A DNA stretch of 64,000 nucleotides from Schaalia hyovaginalis (GTDB lineage: Bacteria > Actinomycetota > Actinomycetes > Actinomycetales > Actinomycetaceae): assembly GCF_014208035.1 (NCBI RefSeq), contig NZ_JACHMK010000001.1, forward strand, positions 868,001-932,000. The letters run 5' to 3'. Of this stretch, positions 33,375 to 42,026 are shown one piece after another. Every line of letters starts with the position of its first letter. The first letter of the stretch is position 1. The translations under genes were made by a program, and so were the position numbers. The notes beneath the pieces were generated by a model, which saw only the letters and a list, made by a program, of their open reading frames with translations, was not told where the DNA came from and made no database searches.

Positions 33375-35759
33375 ATGACGCAGAACCTCCCCGAGACCTT
33401 CGCGACCCAGGTGCGCGCCGTCTCCGGCCGTCCCGTCGCAAAGTCGACGACCATGGAGCTGTGGCAGGGCCTGTCCGCTGCCGTCGTCGATCAGATCGCC
33501 GACCGCTGGTCCGAAACGACCGAGACCTATGCGAAGGGCCGCCAGGAGCACTACTTCTCCGCCGAGTTCCTCATGGGACGCGCCCTCCTCAACAACCTCT
33601 CCAACCTCGGCCTCGTCGACGACGCCCGCTCCGCCCTCGCCGAATACGGACAGGACCTCTCCCTCGTCCTCGAAGAAGAAGCGGATGCGGCGCTGGGCAA
33701 CGGCGGCCTCGGGCGCCTGGCCGCATGCTTCCTCGACTCCTGCGCGACCCTCGACCTGCCGGTCGCCGGCTACGGCATCCTCTACCGCTACGGCCTGTTC
33801 AAGCAGCTCTTCAACAACGGCTTCCAAACCGAGCACCCCGACCCCTGGATGGAGGAGGGCTACCCCTTCGTCATCCGCCGCGAGGAGGAGGCCCGGATCG
33901 TCTCCTACGCCGACCTCACCGTGCGCGCCGTCCCCTACGACATGCCGATCACCGGCTACGGCACGCGCAACGTCAACACCCTGCGCCTGTGGAAGGCCGA
34001 ACCCATCGAGGAGTTCGACTACGACGCCTTCAACTCCCAGCGCTTCACCGACGCGATCGTCGACCGCGAGCGGACGAACGACATCTCACGCGTCCTCTAC
34101 CCGAACGACACGACCTTCGAGGGCAAGGTCCTGCGCGTCCGCCAGCAGTACTTCTTCTGCTCGGCCTCCCTCCAAGCGATCGTCGACAACTACGTCGCCC
34201 ACCACGGCGAGGACCTCCGCGGCTTCGCCGCCTACAACGCCATCCAGCTCAACGACACCCACCCGGTGCTCGCGATCCCCGAGCTCATGCGCCTCCTCAT
34301 GGACGTCCACGGGCTCGGCTGGGAGGACGCCTGGGAGGTCGTGTCCAAGACCTTCGCGTACACGAACCACACGGTCCTCGCCGAGGCCCTCGAGACCTGG
34401 GAGATGACGATCTTCGATCGCCTCTTCCCGCGCATCTGCGAAATCGTCCGCGAGATCGACCGCCGCTTCCGCATCGACATGGCCGAACGCGGCATCGACC
34501 AGGGAGTCGTCGACTACATGGCCCCCGTGTCGGGCAACACCGTCCGCATGGCGTGGATCGCCTGCTACGCCTCCTACTCGATCAACGGCGTCGCCGCCCT
34601 CCACACCGAGATCATCAAGCGCGAGACCCTCAAGGAATGGCACGCGATCTGGCCCGAGCGCTTCAACAACAAGACGAACGGCGTGACGCCGAGGCGATGG
34701 CTCAAGCAGTGCAACCCGCGGCTCGCGGCCCTGCTCGACGAGGTCACCGGCTCGGACGCATGGGTCACCGACCTCGCCGTCCTCGGCGATTTCACGGATG
34801 CCGCGACCGATGCGGTCCTCGACGCGCTCACCGAGATCAAGCGCGAGAACAAGGTCGACTTCGCCGCCTGGGTGAAGGAGCGCGAGGGGATCGACATCGA
34901 CCCGGACGCGATCTTCGACGTCCAGATCAAGCGCCTCCACGAGTACAAGCGCCAGCTCCTCAACGCTTTCTACGTCCTCGACCTGTACTTCCGCCTCAAG
35001 GAGAACCCGGGCCTGGACGTCCCCAAGCGAGTCTTCATCTTCGGCGCGAAGGCGGCCCCGGGCTACATCCGCGCCAAGGGCGTCATCAAGCTCATCAACA
35101 CGATCGCCGAGCTCGTGAACAACGACGCGGACATCGACGGGCGCATCAAGGTCGTCTTCATCCACAACTACAACGTCTCGCCGGCCGAGCACATCATCCC
35201 GGCCGCCGACGTGTCCGAGCAGATCTCGACGGCCGGCAAGGAGGCCTCGGGAACCTCGAACATGAAGTTCATGATGAACGGCGCGCTCACGCTCGGCACC
35301 CTCGACGGCGCGAACGTCGAGATCCTCGACGCGGTCGGCCCCGAGAACGCCTACATCTTCGGCGCCACCGAGGATGAGCTGCCCGAGCTGCGCAAGAACT
35401 ACGATCCGCGCTGGCACTACGAGAACGTCCCCGGTCTCAAGCGGGTCCTCGACGCCCTCGTCGACGGCACCCTCGACGACCGGGGGTCGGGCTGGTTCCA
35501 CGATCTGCGCTGGTCGCTCCTCGAGTCGGGGTATGAGCCCGCCGACGTCTACTACGTCCTCGGCGATTTCGCGGCTTACCGCGAGGCGAAGGACCGTATG
35601 GCCGCCGATCATGCGGACGCGCGCGCCTGGGCGCGCAGGACCTGGGTGAACATCACTCAGTCGGGGCGCTTCTCCTCCGACCGCACGATCCGCGATTACG
35701 CGGACGAGGTGTGGAAGCTGGAGCCGACGCCGATCGCCAACCCGGCAGACGAGGCCTGA
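33375..35759 (+). CDS. glgP: Glycogen/maltodextrin phosphorylase
   Basis: 794 residues, the normal size for GT35 phosphorylases, which release glucose-1-phosphate from alpha-1,4-glucans using pyridoxal phosphate. The PLP lysine is Lys631 in EASGTSNMKFMMNG. Other conserved blocks are GNGGLGRLAACFLDS, GYGIRY-like GYGILYRYG, IQLNDTHP, NGVTPRRW and VQIKRLHEYKRQ. ATG 33375 has GGAG 6 nt upstream; an earlier in-frame start at 33324 lacks this. A LacI-type operator controls the upstream region. A strong hairpin follows 100 nt after the stop. Confidence 0.95.
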   Translation: MTQNLPETFATQVRAVSGRPVAKSTTMELWQGLSAAVVDQIADRWSETTETYAKGRQEHYFSAEFLMGRALLNNLSNLGLVDDARSALAEYGQDLSLVLEEEADAALGNGGLGRLAACFLDSCATLDLPVAGYGILYRYGLFKQLFNNGFQTEHPDPWMEEGYPFVIRREEEARIVSYADLTVRAVPYDMPITGYGTRNVNTLRLWKAEPIEEFDYDAFNSQRFTDAIVDRERTNDISRVLYPNDTTFEGKVLRVRQQYFFCSASLQAIVDNYVAHHGEDLRGFAAYNAIQLNDTHPVLAIPELMRLLMDVHGLGWEDAWEVVSKTFAYTNHTVLAEALETWEMTIFDRLFPRICEIVREIDRRFRIDMAERGIDQGVVDYMAPVSGNTVRMAWIACYASYSINGVAALHTEIIKRETLKEWHAIWPERFNNKTNGVTPRRWLKQCNPRLAALLDEVTGSDAWVTDLAVLGDFTDAATDAVLDALTEIKRENKVDFAAWVKEREGIDIDPDAIFDVQIKRLHEYKRQLLNAFYVLDLYFRLKENPGLDVPKRVFIFGAKAAPGYIRAKGVIKLINTIAELVNNDADIDGRIKVVFIHNYNVSPAEHIIPAADVSEQISTAGKEASGTSNMKFMMNGALTLGTLDGANVEILDAVGPENAYIFGATEDELPELRKNYDPRWHYENVPGLKRVLDALVDGTLDDRGSGWFHDLRWSLLESGYEPADVYYVLGDFAAYREAKDRMAADHADARAWARRTWVNITQSGRFSSDRTIRDYADEVWKLEPTPIANPADEA

Positions 35760-35775
35760 CCCCTCCTCCTCTCGG

Positions 35776-35831
35776 CGAGGTCATCACCTTTCTCCAACGA
35801 GGTCATCACCTTTTGACGGCGAAGTCATCAC
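35776..35831 (-). repeat. Triple 22-bp direct repeat, cluster II
   Basis: CGAGGTCATCAC at 35776 and 35798 and CGAAGTCATCAC at 35820 repeat with a 22-bp period. They are the reverse complement of the core seen in clusters I and III. The last unit also forms a CGAAG/CTTCG stem. Confidence 0.8.
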
Positions 35832-35860
35832 TTTTCTTCGTCGAGGAGATCTGAATGCGC

Positions 35861-35896
35861 CGCCGGGGGCGGGCTTTTGAAGCTCCGCTCCCGGCG
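35861..35896 (+). terminator. Long GC hairpin downstream of glgP
   Basis: CGCCGGGGGCGG (35861-35872) pairs with CCGCTCCCGGCG (35885-35896) with one G-U, and GCTT/AAGC extends the stem around TTG with a bulged T. It is a likely glgP terminator, or a structural part of the repeat-flanked element. Confidence 0.6.
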
Positions 35897-36047
35897 GTTC
35901 GTCATACCCGGGGTCCTCTTGTCTGCGCCGCCCGGTGCGCTCGGCTCGCGGGGCGGTGCGCGCTTTCGCCAAGGTTGCCGAGGGCGGGTCGGGCCGCGTG
36001 CGGGAGGAGTCGTGGAATCGGAGGGCGCATCCCCTCGGTGAGGGAAG

Positions 36048-36103
36048 GTGATGACTTCGCCGTCAGAAGGTGATGACTTCGGCGAAGAAAAGTGATGACC
36101 TCG
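36048..36103 (+). repeat. Triple 22-bp direct repeat, cluster III
   Basis: GTGATGACTTCG at 36048 and 36070 and GTGATGACCTCG at 36092 repeat with a 22-bp period, in the same orientation as cluster I and inverted to cluster II. The array lies about 70-120 bp upstream of the TTGACA promoter of the YtrA-type regulator operon. Confidence 0.8.
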
Positions 36104-36170
36104 ATGAGGGGGGATGCGGCGGCGCCATCGGGCCCGAAGGCCTCTTGAGGCGGCGAACTGTATGAAGGGC

Positions 36171-36223
36171 TTGACACAGCTCCTTCCGCGTGTCACTGTG
36201 TTAGCGAGTTAATACAGTGACAC
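36171..36223 (+). promoter_or_regulatory. Promoter and inverted-repeat operator of the YtrA-type operon
   Basis: A consensus -35 TTGACA is at 36171-36176, with CACTGT as -10 at 17-bp spacing. GTGTCACTGT (36190-36199) is inverted as ACAGTGACAC (36214-36223) with a 14-bp spacer. The left arm covers the -10, so autoregulation by the encoded GntR protein is likely. Confidence 0.65.
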
Positions 36224-36238
36224 ATGGAAGGAGCGCCG

Positions 36239-36619
36239 ATGGATTTCGATGACACGCGGCCGATCTGGCTCCAACTCGCCACCGCCTTTCGCGCGCGCAT
36301 CGCCTCGGGCGCATGGCCCCCGGCCTCGAAGATCCCGAGCGTGCGCGAACTCGCCCTCGCCGAAGGCGCCAACCCCAACACGGTGCAAAGGGCGCTCGGC
36401 GAGCTCGACCGCGAAGGCCTCACCCTCGCCGAACGCGCCCAGGGCCGCTTCGTCACCGACGACGACAGCCTCATCGGCGCGGCCCGCGCACAGCTCGCCC
36501 GAGAAGCGACCCTCCATCACCTCGCGCAGCTGCGCGCCCTCGGACTCGGACTCGACGACGCCCAGTCCCTCTTGACCGCACTCTGGAACGACACTCCCAT
36601 CGAAGGACGGACACGATGA
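36239..36619 (+). CDS. GntR family regulator, YtrA subfamily
   Basis: 126 residues: an N-terminal winged helix (about 8-75, with ASKIPSVRELALAEGANPNTVQRALGELDREGL) and only a short helical tail, the hallmark of the YtrA group that controls adjacent ABC transporters in response to cell-wall-active agents. ATG 36239 follows AAGGAG at 7-nt spacing; the ATG at 36224 overlaps the operator. It is translationally coupled (ATGA) to the ATPase. Confidence 0.9.
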   Translation: MDFDDTRPIWLQLATAFRARIASGAWPPASKIPSVRELALAEGANPNTVQRALGELDREGLTLAERAQGRFVTDDDSLIGAARAQLAREATLHHLAQLRALGLGLDDAQSLLTALWNDTPIEGRTR

Positions 36620-37323
36620 ATCAGACCCCGACCCCGCTCGTGAGAATCGAAGGGCTCATCAAGGCCTACGGGAAGACCCGGGCCCTGCACGGACTCAGCC
36701 TCGACATCGCGCCGGGCCGCATCATCGGCCTCGTCGGCGAGAACGGCTGTGGGAAGACGACGCTCATGAAGATCCTCGCCGGAGTCCTGGCCGAATGGCA
36801 GGGCAGGGTCGAGATCAACGGCCGAGCCCCCGGAGTGGAGACCAAAGCGGAGATCGCCTTCCTCCCCTGCGCGGACTTCCTCGACACCTCCCTCACCATC
36901 GAGAAGGCAATCGCCCTCTACGAGCGCTTCTTCGCCGACTTCGACGCCGACAAGGCCCGCAGAACGATCGACTACTTCGGCCTTCCCAAGGACCGCACTC
37001 TCAAGGAGATGTCCCGCGGCATGGGCCAAAAGCTCCAGATCGCCCTCGTCATGGCGCGCAAGGCGCGCCTCTACGTCCTCGACGAGCCGATCTCCGGCGT
37101 CGACCCGGCGGCCCGCGACATCATCCTCGAAGGGATCCTGCGCGACTTCGACCCGGACTCCTCGATGCTCCTGTCCACCCACCTCATCTCCGACGTCGAG
37201 CCGATCCTCGACGAGGTCATCATGCTCAAGGAGGGCCGTTTGCTCCTCGCCGGAAACGCCGACGACCTGCGCGACGAGCACGGCATGTCCCTCGACCAGC
37301 TCTTCAGGAAGGAATACCGCTGA
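36616..37323 (+). CDS. ABC transporter ATPase (YtrB-like)
   Basis: 235 residues. Walker A GENGCGKTT near residue 40 and Walker B LYVLDEP with GVDPAAR are intact. The signature is the degenerate SRGMGQK instead of LSGGQ, as is usual for YtrB/BcrA-like ATPases. Partners are the membrane protein directly downstream (TGATG overlap) and the YtrA-type repressor upstream. A role in antibiotic or cell-envelope stress is inferred from family context. Confidence 0.88.
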   Translation: MNQTPTPLVRIEGLIKAYGKTRALHGLSLDIAPGRIIGLVGENGCGKTTLMKILAGVLAEWQGRVEINGRAPGVETKAEIAFLPCADFLDTSLTIEKAIALYERFFADFDADKARRTIDYFGLPKDRTLKEMSRGMGQKLQIALVMARKARLYVLDEPISGVDPAARDIILEGILRDFDPDSSMLLSTHLISDVEPILDEVIMLKEGRLLLAGNADDLRDEHGMSLDQLFRKEYR

Positions 37324-38123
37324 TGTTCGCCACACTCTTCGCCCAGGAATTCCGCGAGAACGGGAAGAAGATCGCCGCAGTCCTCGGCGTCGGTCTGCTC
37401 GTCGTCGCCGTCTCCGCCGGGGGCGTGCTCCTGAAGATCCCCCTCGTCTCGGGAGTCCTGAAGGCCACGCTCGTCATCGCCTCAATCGCGGTCCCCTTCG
37501 TCATCGTCGTCCAGCTGGCCTCGGCCTATTGGACGAGCATGTACGGCTCCCGCGGCTACTTCACCCACACGATCCCCGCGCGCGGACGGGACCTGTACTG
37601 GGCGAAGACCCTCTTCGCAATGCTCTTCGGGCTGATCGGCCAGCTCTTCGCCGTCTTCGGCCTCCTCGTCTCCCACATCCTGATGAGCCGTGAGGCGGGG
37701 ATGGGCCTCGCCGAGAGCCTGCGCGCGCTCATCGAGATCGCGGGCACGGTTCCGACGATCGTCATCGTCATCTTCGGCGCCGGCCTCCTCCTCTCGCTCG
37801 CGCAGTGGGTCTTCGGCGGAGCCGCAGTCATGAGCATCGGGGCGGAAGGACGCTGGAACCGCCAGGGCTTCACCGTCCCGGCGATCGGCCTCGTGCTCCT
37901 CTACCTCGTGGGTCAAGCCCTCAGCTTCCTCGGAATGCTCCTGCCCGGGTCGATCGATCTTGAAACGCTGAGCTTCAGCTGGTCCTCGATGCTCGCCGAC
38001 TTGTACAACGGAGCGGAGAATCCGCACATCGGCCTCGGGATGATCCCGATGACCTTCCTCCTCACGATCGTTCTGGCCCTCTTCGGCATCCGTTCGATCG
38101 AGCGGCGCACCTCCTTGCGCTAG
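37323..38123 (+). CDS. ABC transporter membrane subunit
   Basis: 266 residues with about six membrane segments and no extracellular domain of note, resembling ABC-2-type permeases found with YtrB ATPases. The ATG overlaps the ATPase stop as TGATG. A 14-bp hairpin terminator follows. The substrate is unknown. Confidence 0.82.
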   Translation: MFATLFAQEFRENGKKIAAVLGVGLLVVAVSAGGVLLKIPLVSGVLKATLVIASIAVPFVIVVQLASAYWTSMYGSRGYFTHTIPARGRDLYWAKTLFAMLFGLIGQLFAVFGLLVSHILMSREAGMGLAESLRALIEIAGTVPTIVIVIFGAGLLLSLAQWVFGGAAVMSIGAEGRWNRQGFTVPAIGLVLLYLVGQALSFLGMLLPGSIDLETLSFSWSSMLADLYNGAENPHIGLGMIPMTFLLTIVLALFGIRSIERRTSLR

Positions 38124-38137
38124 GACCGCTCGCGCTC

Positions 38138-38173
38138 CGGCCCCGTCCTCGTTCATCGACGAGGGCGGGGCCG
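38138..38173. terminator. Bidirectional terminator between convergent genes
   Basis: CGGCCCCGTCCTCG (38138-38151) pairs with CGAGGGCGGGGCCG (38160-38173) with one G-U pair and an 8-nt loop. Confidence 0.8.
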
Positions 38174-38262
38174 GGGCGTTCACGGGAGGGAGGAGGAAAC
38201 GGGTCCGCCCGTGAGGCGGCGCAGCGCCGTGAGCCTCCCTCAAGAGGCGGTGATCACTCCGA

Positions 38263-39966
38263 TCACTCCGCGGACTTGTCGCCGCCCTTGCGGCGGCGCA
38301 CCCGCTGACGAGGGGCCTTCGCCGCCTTCGGCGCGCCCTCGGCGGGCTGGGTGTGATTGCCACGACCGCGACCCCGTGTTCCGCGATCAGAGCGCCCCTG
38401 CTGGCCGGCCCGGGGCTCGCGATCCCCGTCCTTGGAACGGCGATTGCGCTCGCCCGAGTGGGCGCGTCCCCGGCCTCCCCTGTCGAGACCGCGGCCCCGC
38501 CCTCGTCCCTCCGAGCGGGGACGGGGGCCGCCGAGATCCTCCAGGACCTCGGCGTCCAGGCCGGCGAGGGTGCGCTTGGCGCGCGGGAGGCGCCCCGTCG
38601 TCCCGGCGGGGATGTCCAGGTCGGTGTAGAGGTGGGGCGAGGTGTGGTAGGTCTCGAGGGGTTCGGGCACGCCGAGCCCCAGGGCCTTGGAGATGAGCGA
38701 CCAGCGCGGGGTGTCGTCCCAGTCCACAAAGGTGACGGCCGTGCCGGAGTTGCCCGCGCGGCCCGTGCGGCCGATGCGGTGGATGTAGATCTTCTCGTCC
38801 TCGGGGCACTGGTAGTTGATGACGTGCGTGACCTCGTCGACGTCGATGCCGCGGGCCGCGACGTCGGTGGCGACGAGGACGTCGACCTTGCCCTTGCGGA
38901 AGGCGCGCAGGGCCTGCTCGCGGGCGCCCTGGCCGAGGTCCCCGTGCAGGGAGCCGACCGCGAAGCCGCGATCGGTGAGGTCCTCGCCGAGGCGGGCCGC
39001 CGTGCGCTTGGTCCGGCAGAAGATGATCGAGCGCCCGCGCCCCTCCGACTGGAGGATCCGTGCGACGACCTCGACCTTGTTCATCGCATGAACCCGGTAG
39101 ATCACCTGCTTGACGGTGTTCACCGTCTGGTTCTGGTCCTCGGGGTCCTGGGCGCGGATGTGGGTCGGGTGCTCCATGAATCTGCGGGCGAGCGCCACGA
39201 CGGGTCCGGGCATCGTCGCGGAGAACAGCATCGTGTGCCGGTTCGCGGGAACGCGCGACAGGAGGGTCTCCACATCGGGGAGGAAGCCGAGGTCGAGCAT
39301 CTCGTCGGCCTCGTCGAGGACGACGGTCTCGACGCCGTTGAGGTGGAGGACGCTCTTGCGGAGGAGGTCGATGAGGCGGCCGGGAGTGCCGACGACGATG
39401 TCCGCGCCCTTCTCCAGGGCCTCGATCTGCGGTTCGAATGCGACGCCGCCGTAGATCTCGACGATGCGGGTCGACAGGTACTTCGCGGCTTCGCGCAGGT
39501 CCTGGGCGACCTGCTTGCACAGTTCGCGGGTCGGCAGGACGATGAGGGCCTGCGGCCTGTTCGGGTTGAGGAGCTCGTCGTAGCCCTCTTCGTCGGGCGC
39601 GATGACGTCCTCGAGGACGGGGATGCCGAAGCCGAGGGTTTTGCCGGTTCCGGTCTTCGCCTGGCCGATGATGTCATGGCGGTCGAGGGCGGGCGGCAGG
39701 GTGAGCGCCTGAATCGGGAAGGGGTGCGTGATCCCCTTGTCGGCGAGGGCGTCGACGATCGGGTCGGTGACGCCGAAGTCGGCGAAGGTCTTGTGCTCGA
39801 GGTCCTCATCGCCGGTGTCGACGATGTCGGGGGTGGCTTCCGGCTCGGCGGCAACGGGGACGATGCTGCCGAGCCTGACGACGCCCGCGGAGTATTCGAC
39901 GGGGGCGTCGGTCGTGGTCATGGGTGTTTCGGGCGCATTCGCACCCTCGTTCGTCGTGGTCGTCAC
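38263..39966 (-). CDS. DEAD-box RNA helicase (RhlE/CsdA type)
   Basis: 567 residues. All helicase motifs are present: Q motif around FADFGVTDPIVDAL, AKTGTGKT, PTRELCKQ, TPGRL, VLDEADEMLD, SAT, ATDVAARGID and HRIGRTGRAG. The last 90 residues are an RG-rich basic tail for RNA binding. It probably aids ribosome assembly or mRNA decay. GTG 39966 is preferred, with GGAGGAAAGG upstream. The longer frame's ATG at 40089 lies inside a TACAAT -10 element and so cannot be the start. The gene order DEAD helicase-ferritin-fold-DUF3107-adnAB resembles Rv3211-Rv3201c, with a sugar-acid operon inserted. Confidence 0.93.
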   Translation of the reverse strand: MTTTTNEGANAPETPMTTTDAPVEYSAGVVRLGSIVPVAAEPEATPDIVDTGDEDLEHKTFADFGVTDPIVDALADKGITHPFPIQALTLPPALDRHDIIGQAKTGTGKTLGFGIPVLEDVIAPDEEGYDELLNPNRPQALIVLPTRELCKQVAQDLREAAKYLSTRIVEIYGGVAFEPQIEALEKGADIVVGTPGRLIDLLRKSVLHLNGVETVVLDEADEMLDLGFLPDVETLLSRVPANRHTMLFSATMPGPVVALARRFMEHPTHIRAQDPEDQNQTVNTVKQVIYRVHAMNKVEVVARILQSEGRGRSIIFCRTKRTAARLGEDLTDRGFAVGSLHGDLGQGAREQALRAFRKGKVDVLVATDVAARGIDVDEVTHVINYQCPEDEKIYIHRIGRTGRAGNSGTAVTFVDWDDTPRWSLISKALGLGVPEPLETYHTSPHLYTDLDIPAGTTGRLPRAKRTLAGLDAEVLEDLGGPRPRSEGRGRGRGLDRGGRGRAHSGERNRRSKDGDREPRAGQQGRSDRGTRGRGRGNHTQPAEGAPKAAKAPRQRVRRRKGGDKSAE

Positions 39967-40087
39967 GATCTGCCTTTCCTCCCGGGATCGTCCGGGGGTG
40001 GGGGTGGCAGCCGATCGCGCAATATCCGGGGTGCGCCTCGGGCGCAGAAGAAAGCTTCGAAGCGACCGGTCAGCCGTGGTCGTCCCC

Positions 40088-40093
40088 ATTGTA
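40088..40093 (-). promoter_or_regulatory. -10 element of the DEAD-box helicase gene
   Basis: TACAAT on the minus strand (plus-strand ATTGTA) gives an expected 5' UTR of about 115 nt before GTG 39966. Long leaders are common for cold-shock helicases. Confidence 0.5.
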
Positions 40094-40159
40094 CGAGGGC
40101 GAGCACGGCTGACCGAGCGGGTATGGCGTCACTCACTCATTTCGGGCGCCCCGGTGCCC

Positions 40160-42007
40160 TTAGAAGGCCCCGACCTGTCCGCCCACCATCATCCAGGCGA
40201 AGAGCGCGGCTCCGACGGTGGAGGCCACCCAGATGGAGCGCGTGCGCACCTGCATCCAGACGTTGAGGGCGACGAGGACCGTGAACTGCGGGATGATGAC
40301 GTTGAGCATCATCATCCACCTTCCCCCGAGTTTCGTGAGCCCGATGACGTCCATCCCGGGCCCGATGCCCATGTAGCCGGGGACGAAGTGGAAGAGCCAC
40401 AGGAGGCACAGGCCGAGGACGGCGCAGACCCAGGCGTATCCGAAGCGCTTGGCCCACAGGACGAGATCCCGTTGACCGTCCCGCGCCGGGATCCTCGACA
40501 TCGTATTGAGGCCAAGACCGTTGACCACGAAGAAGAACGCCCAGATCACGAGGAAGTAGGGGAGGAGGATGAGGGCGCGTTCGGGAGTCAGGGTCTTGAG
40601 CATCGGCCAGAGGACCCGGAACTCCGGGCCCCGGAAGAAGGCCGTGAGGCTCACGACGATGACGGGCCAGGCGATGAGCGCCGCCGACAGGGCGAGCGCG
40701 CGGAGGATCCCATGGCGTGCGCCCTGCGCCGGTACCACCCCGAGGTCGGACCAGCTCTGCTCCTTGCCGGCTCCGGCCTTCTTCCACACGAGGAAGGCGA
40801 TGAGGGTCAGGAGGGTCGTCACGAGCAGCCAGGTCGCGATCCCGTTGCCCATCTGCAGCGGCAGGAAGGGGACTGCCGCGGAGATCGGATCATCGCCGCC
40901 GCCCTTTAGGGTGAACAGGGGGTAGAGGAGGATCGTCGTGATGATGCTCACGACGGCCGACACGGCGAGTCCCTTCCGGCCGCTTCCCGCGTACGGGCCC
41001 TCGGAGCGGTGCATGGAGCCGAAGGCCGGGAGCCTCAGGAGGAGGCCCAGCAGGGGGATGAGCGAGGCGACGAGCGAGAAGAGGGCGATCGCGCCGCCGA
41101 TCTCCTTCCACTGGTAGACGTGGGAGTCGGCGGGGATCCAGTGGGGATCCTCCTGCCCGCCCCGAAGCGCCGCGTTGAACCAGTCGACCACGGCGGTGTT
41201 CGAGGCGCCGGAGGTCATGACGCCGAGGTGGGTGCCTGAAACGAGTTCGGCCCGTCGGGCGCTGCCGTCGGCGAAGTCGCCGTAGGTGCGGTTCCATTCG
41301 ATCGTCTCACCGGGGGCGAGGCCGAAGGCCTCGAGCCGCGCGGGGTGGGTGTTGAGCGACGAGACCGGGAAGGTCGCTTCGCGGTATCCGCCGATCTCCT
41401 CGTTGTCGCCCTGGACGAGCAGGTAGTTGCGGACGTCGAGGATGTCCGGATCCCCGCCGTTGCCCGACAGGGCGACGATCGCTCCGACGGACTCGTCGGC
41501 CTTGGCGAGTTTGAGGGCGTAGATCGAAACGGTGGAGTGCCCGAATGCGCCGAGTCGGGTCGCGTCGACGATATCGAGGGACTTGAGGTAGGCCAGGCCG
41601 TTCGCCGCGCCCGACATGATCTGCGGATCGACGCCGTGCTGAGTGGAGTATCCGTGGCCGAACTGGTCGATGCTGAGGACGACGAAGCCTCGGCGCGCGA
41701 GTTCGATCGTCCCGAATGTCGTGGTGGCCTCCTTGTCGGATTGATAGCCGTGAAGCGCGAGAAGGCCGGGCGCGGGGTTCTCGGCCGTCACCCACGTCGG
41801 GCGGTAGATCTTCGCGACCATCGGCTCATTCGAATCGGTCATGAACTCGACTCGTGTGACCTCGACCCTGCCGAATCCGGAGTCGGCGGATTTCGCGATG
41901 AGGCCGCCGCACAGGGCGAGGATCGTCAGGAGGATGAGCGAGAGCCACAGGGCTCGAGCGGAGGTCGAGGAGCGGGAGGAGCGGTCGTGGGGCGCAGGCG
42001 TCGTCAT
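40160..42007 (-). CDS. Membrane-anchored alpha/beta hydrolase with C-terminal membrane domain
   Basis: 615 residues. An N-terminal membrane segment (about 20-40) is followed by an extracytoplasmic alpha/beta-hydrolase domain (about 50-290: LLALHGYQSD oxyanion region, SIDQFGHG, and nucleophile elbow GHSTVS where the last Gly of GxSxG is replaced). After that, about nine membrane segments run to the end. The substrate is unknown. ATG 42007 is chosen over 42016 for spacing from GGAG. It follows the SMP-30 lactonase by 19 nt, so it may serve the same sugar-acid pathway. Confidence 0.7.
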   Translation of the reverse strand: MTTPAPHDRSSRSSTSARALWLSLILLTILALCGGLIAKSADSGFGRVEVTRVEFMTDSNEPMVAKIYRPTWVTAENPAPGLLALHGYQSDKEATTTFGTIELARRGFVVLSIDQFGHGYSTQHGVDPQIMSGAANGLAYLKSLDIVDATRLGAFGHSTVSIYALKLAKADESVGAIVALSGNGGDPDILDVRNYLLVQGDNEEIGGYREATFPVSSLNTHPARLEAFGLAPGETIEWNRTYGDFADGSARRAELVSGTHLGVMTSGASNTAVVDWFNAALRGGQEDPHWIPADSHVYQWKEIGGAIALFSLVASLIPLLGLLLRLPAFGSMHRSEGPYAGSGRKGLAVSAVVSIITTILLYPLFTLKGGGDDPISAAVPFLPLQMGNGIATWLLVTTLLTLIAFLVWKKAGAGKEQSWSDLGVVPAQGARHGILRALALSAALIAWPVIVVSLTAFFRGPEFRVLWPMLKTLTPERALILLPYFLVIWAFFFVVNGLGLNTMSRIPARDGQRDLVLWAKRFGYAWVCAVLGLCLLWLFHFVPGYMGIGPGMDVIGLTKLGGRWMMMLNVIIPQFTVLVALNVWMQVRTRSIWVASTVGAALFAWMMVGGQVGAF

Positions 42008-42026
42008 GGTGTGCATCTCCTGTCGG

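Larger units (their letters stand above)
35760..36238. other. 479-bp spacer without a convincing gene
   Basis: This stretch holds repeat cluster II, a long GC-rich hairpin, about 150 bp with nothing recognisable, repeat cluster III, and the promoter and operator of the following regulator. Short open frames are Arg-rich and lack ribosome binding sites, so none is called. The two repeat clusters face in opposite directions, giving the 35776-36103 segment inverted ends. Confidence 0.7.

Noticed and set aside
35855..36073. 72-codon frame in the spacer after glgP
   Set aside because: It is Arg-rich, covers a hairpin and part of repeat cluster III, and has no ribosome binding site or homology that I recognise.
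40087..40089. ATG at 40089 as the DEAD-box helicase start
   Set aside because: It overlaps a TACAAT -10 element. GTG 39966 with a strong ribosome binding site is more likely.
38353..40266. 637-codon plus-strand frame opposite the DEAD-box helicase
   Set aside because: Shadow frame; every helicase motif is in the minus-strand frame.
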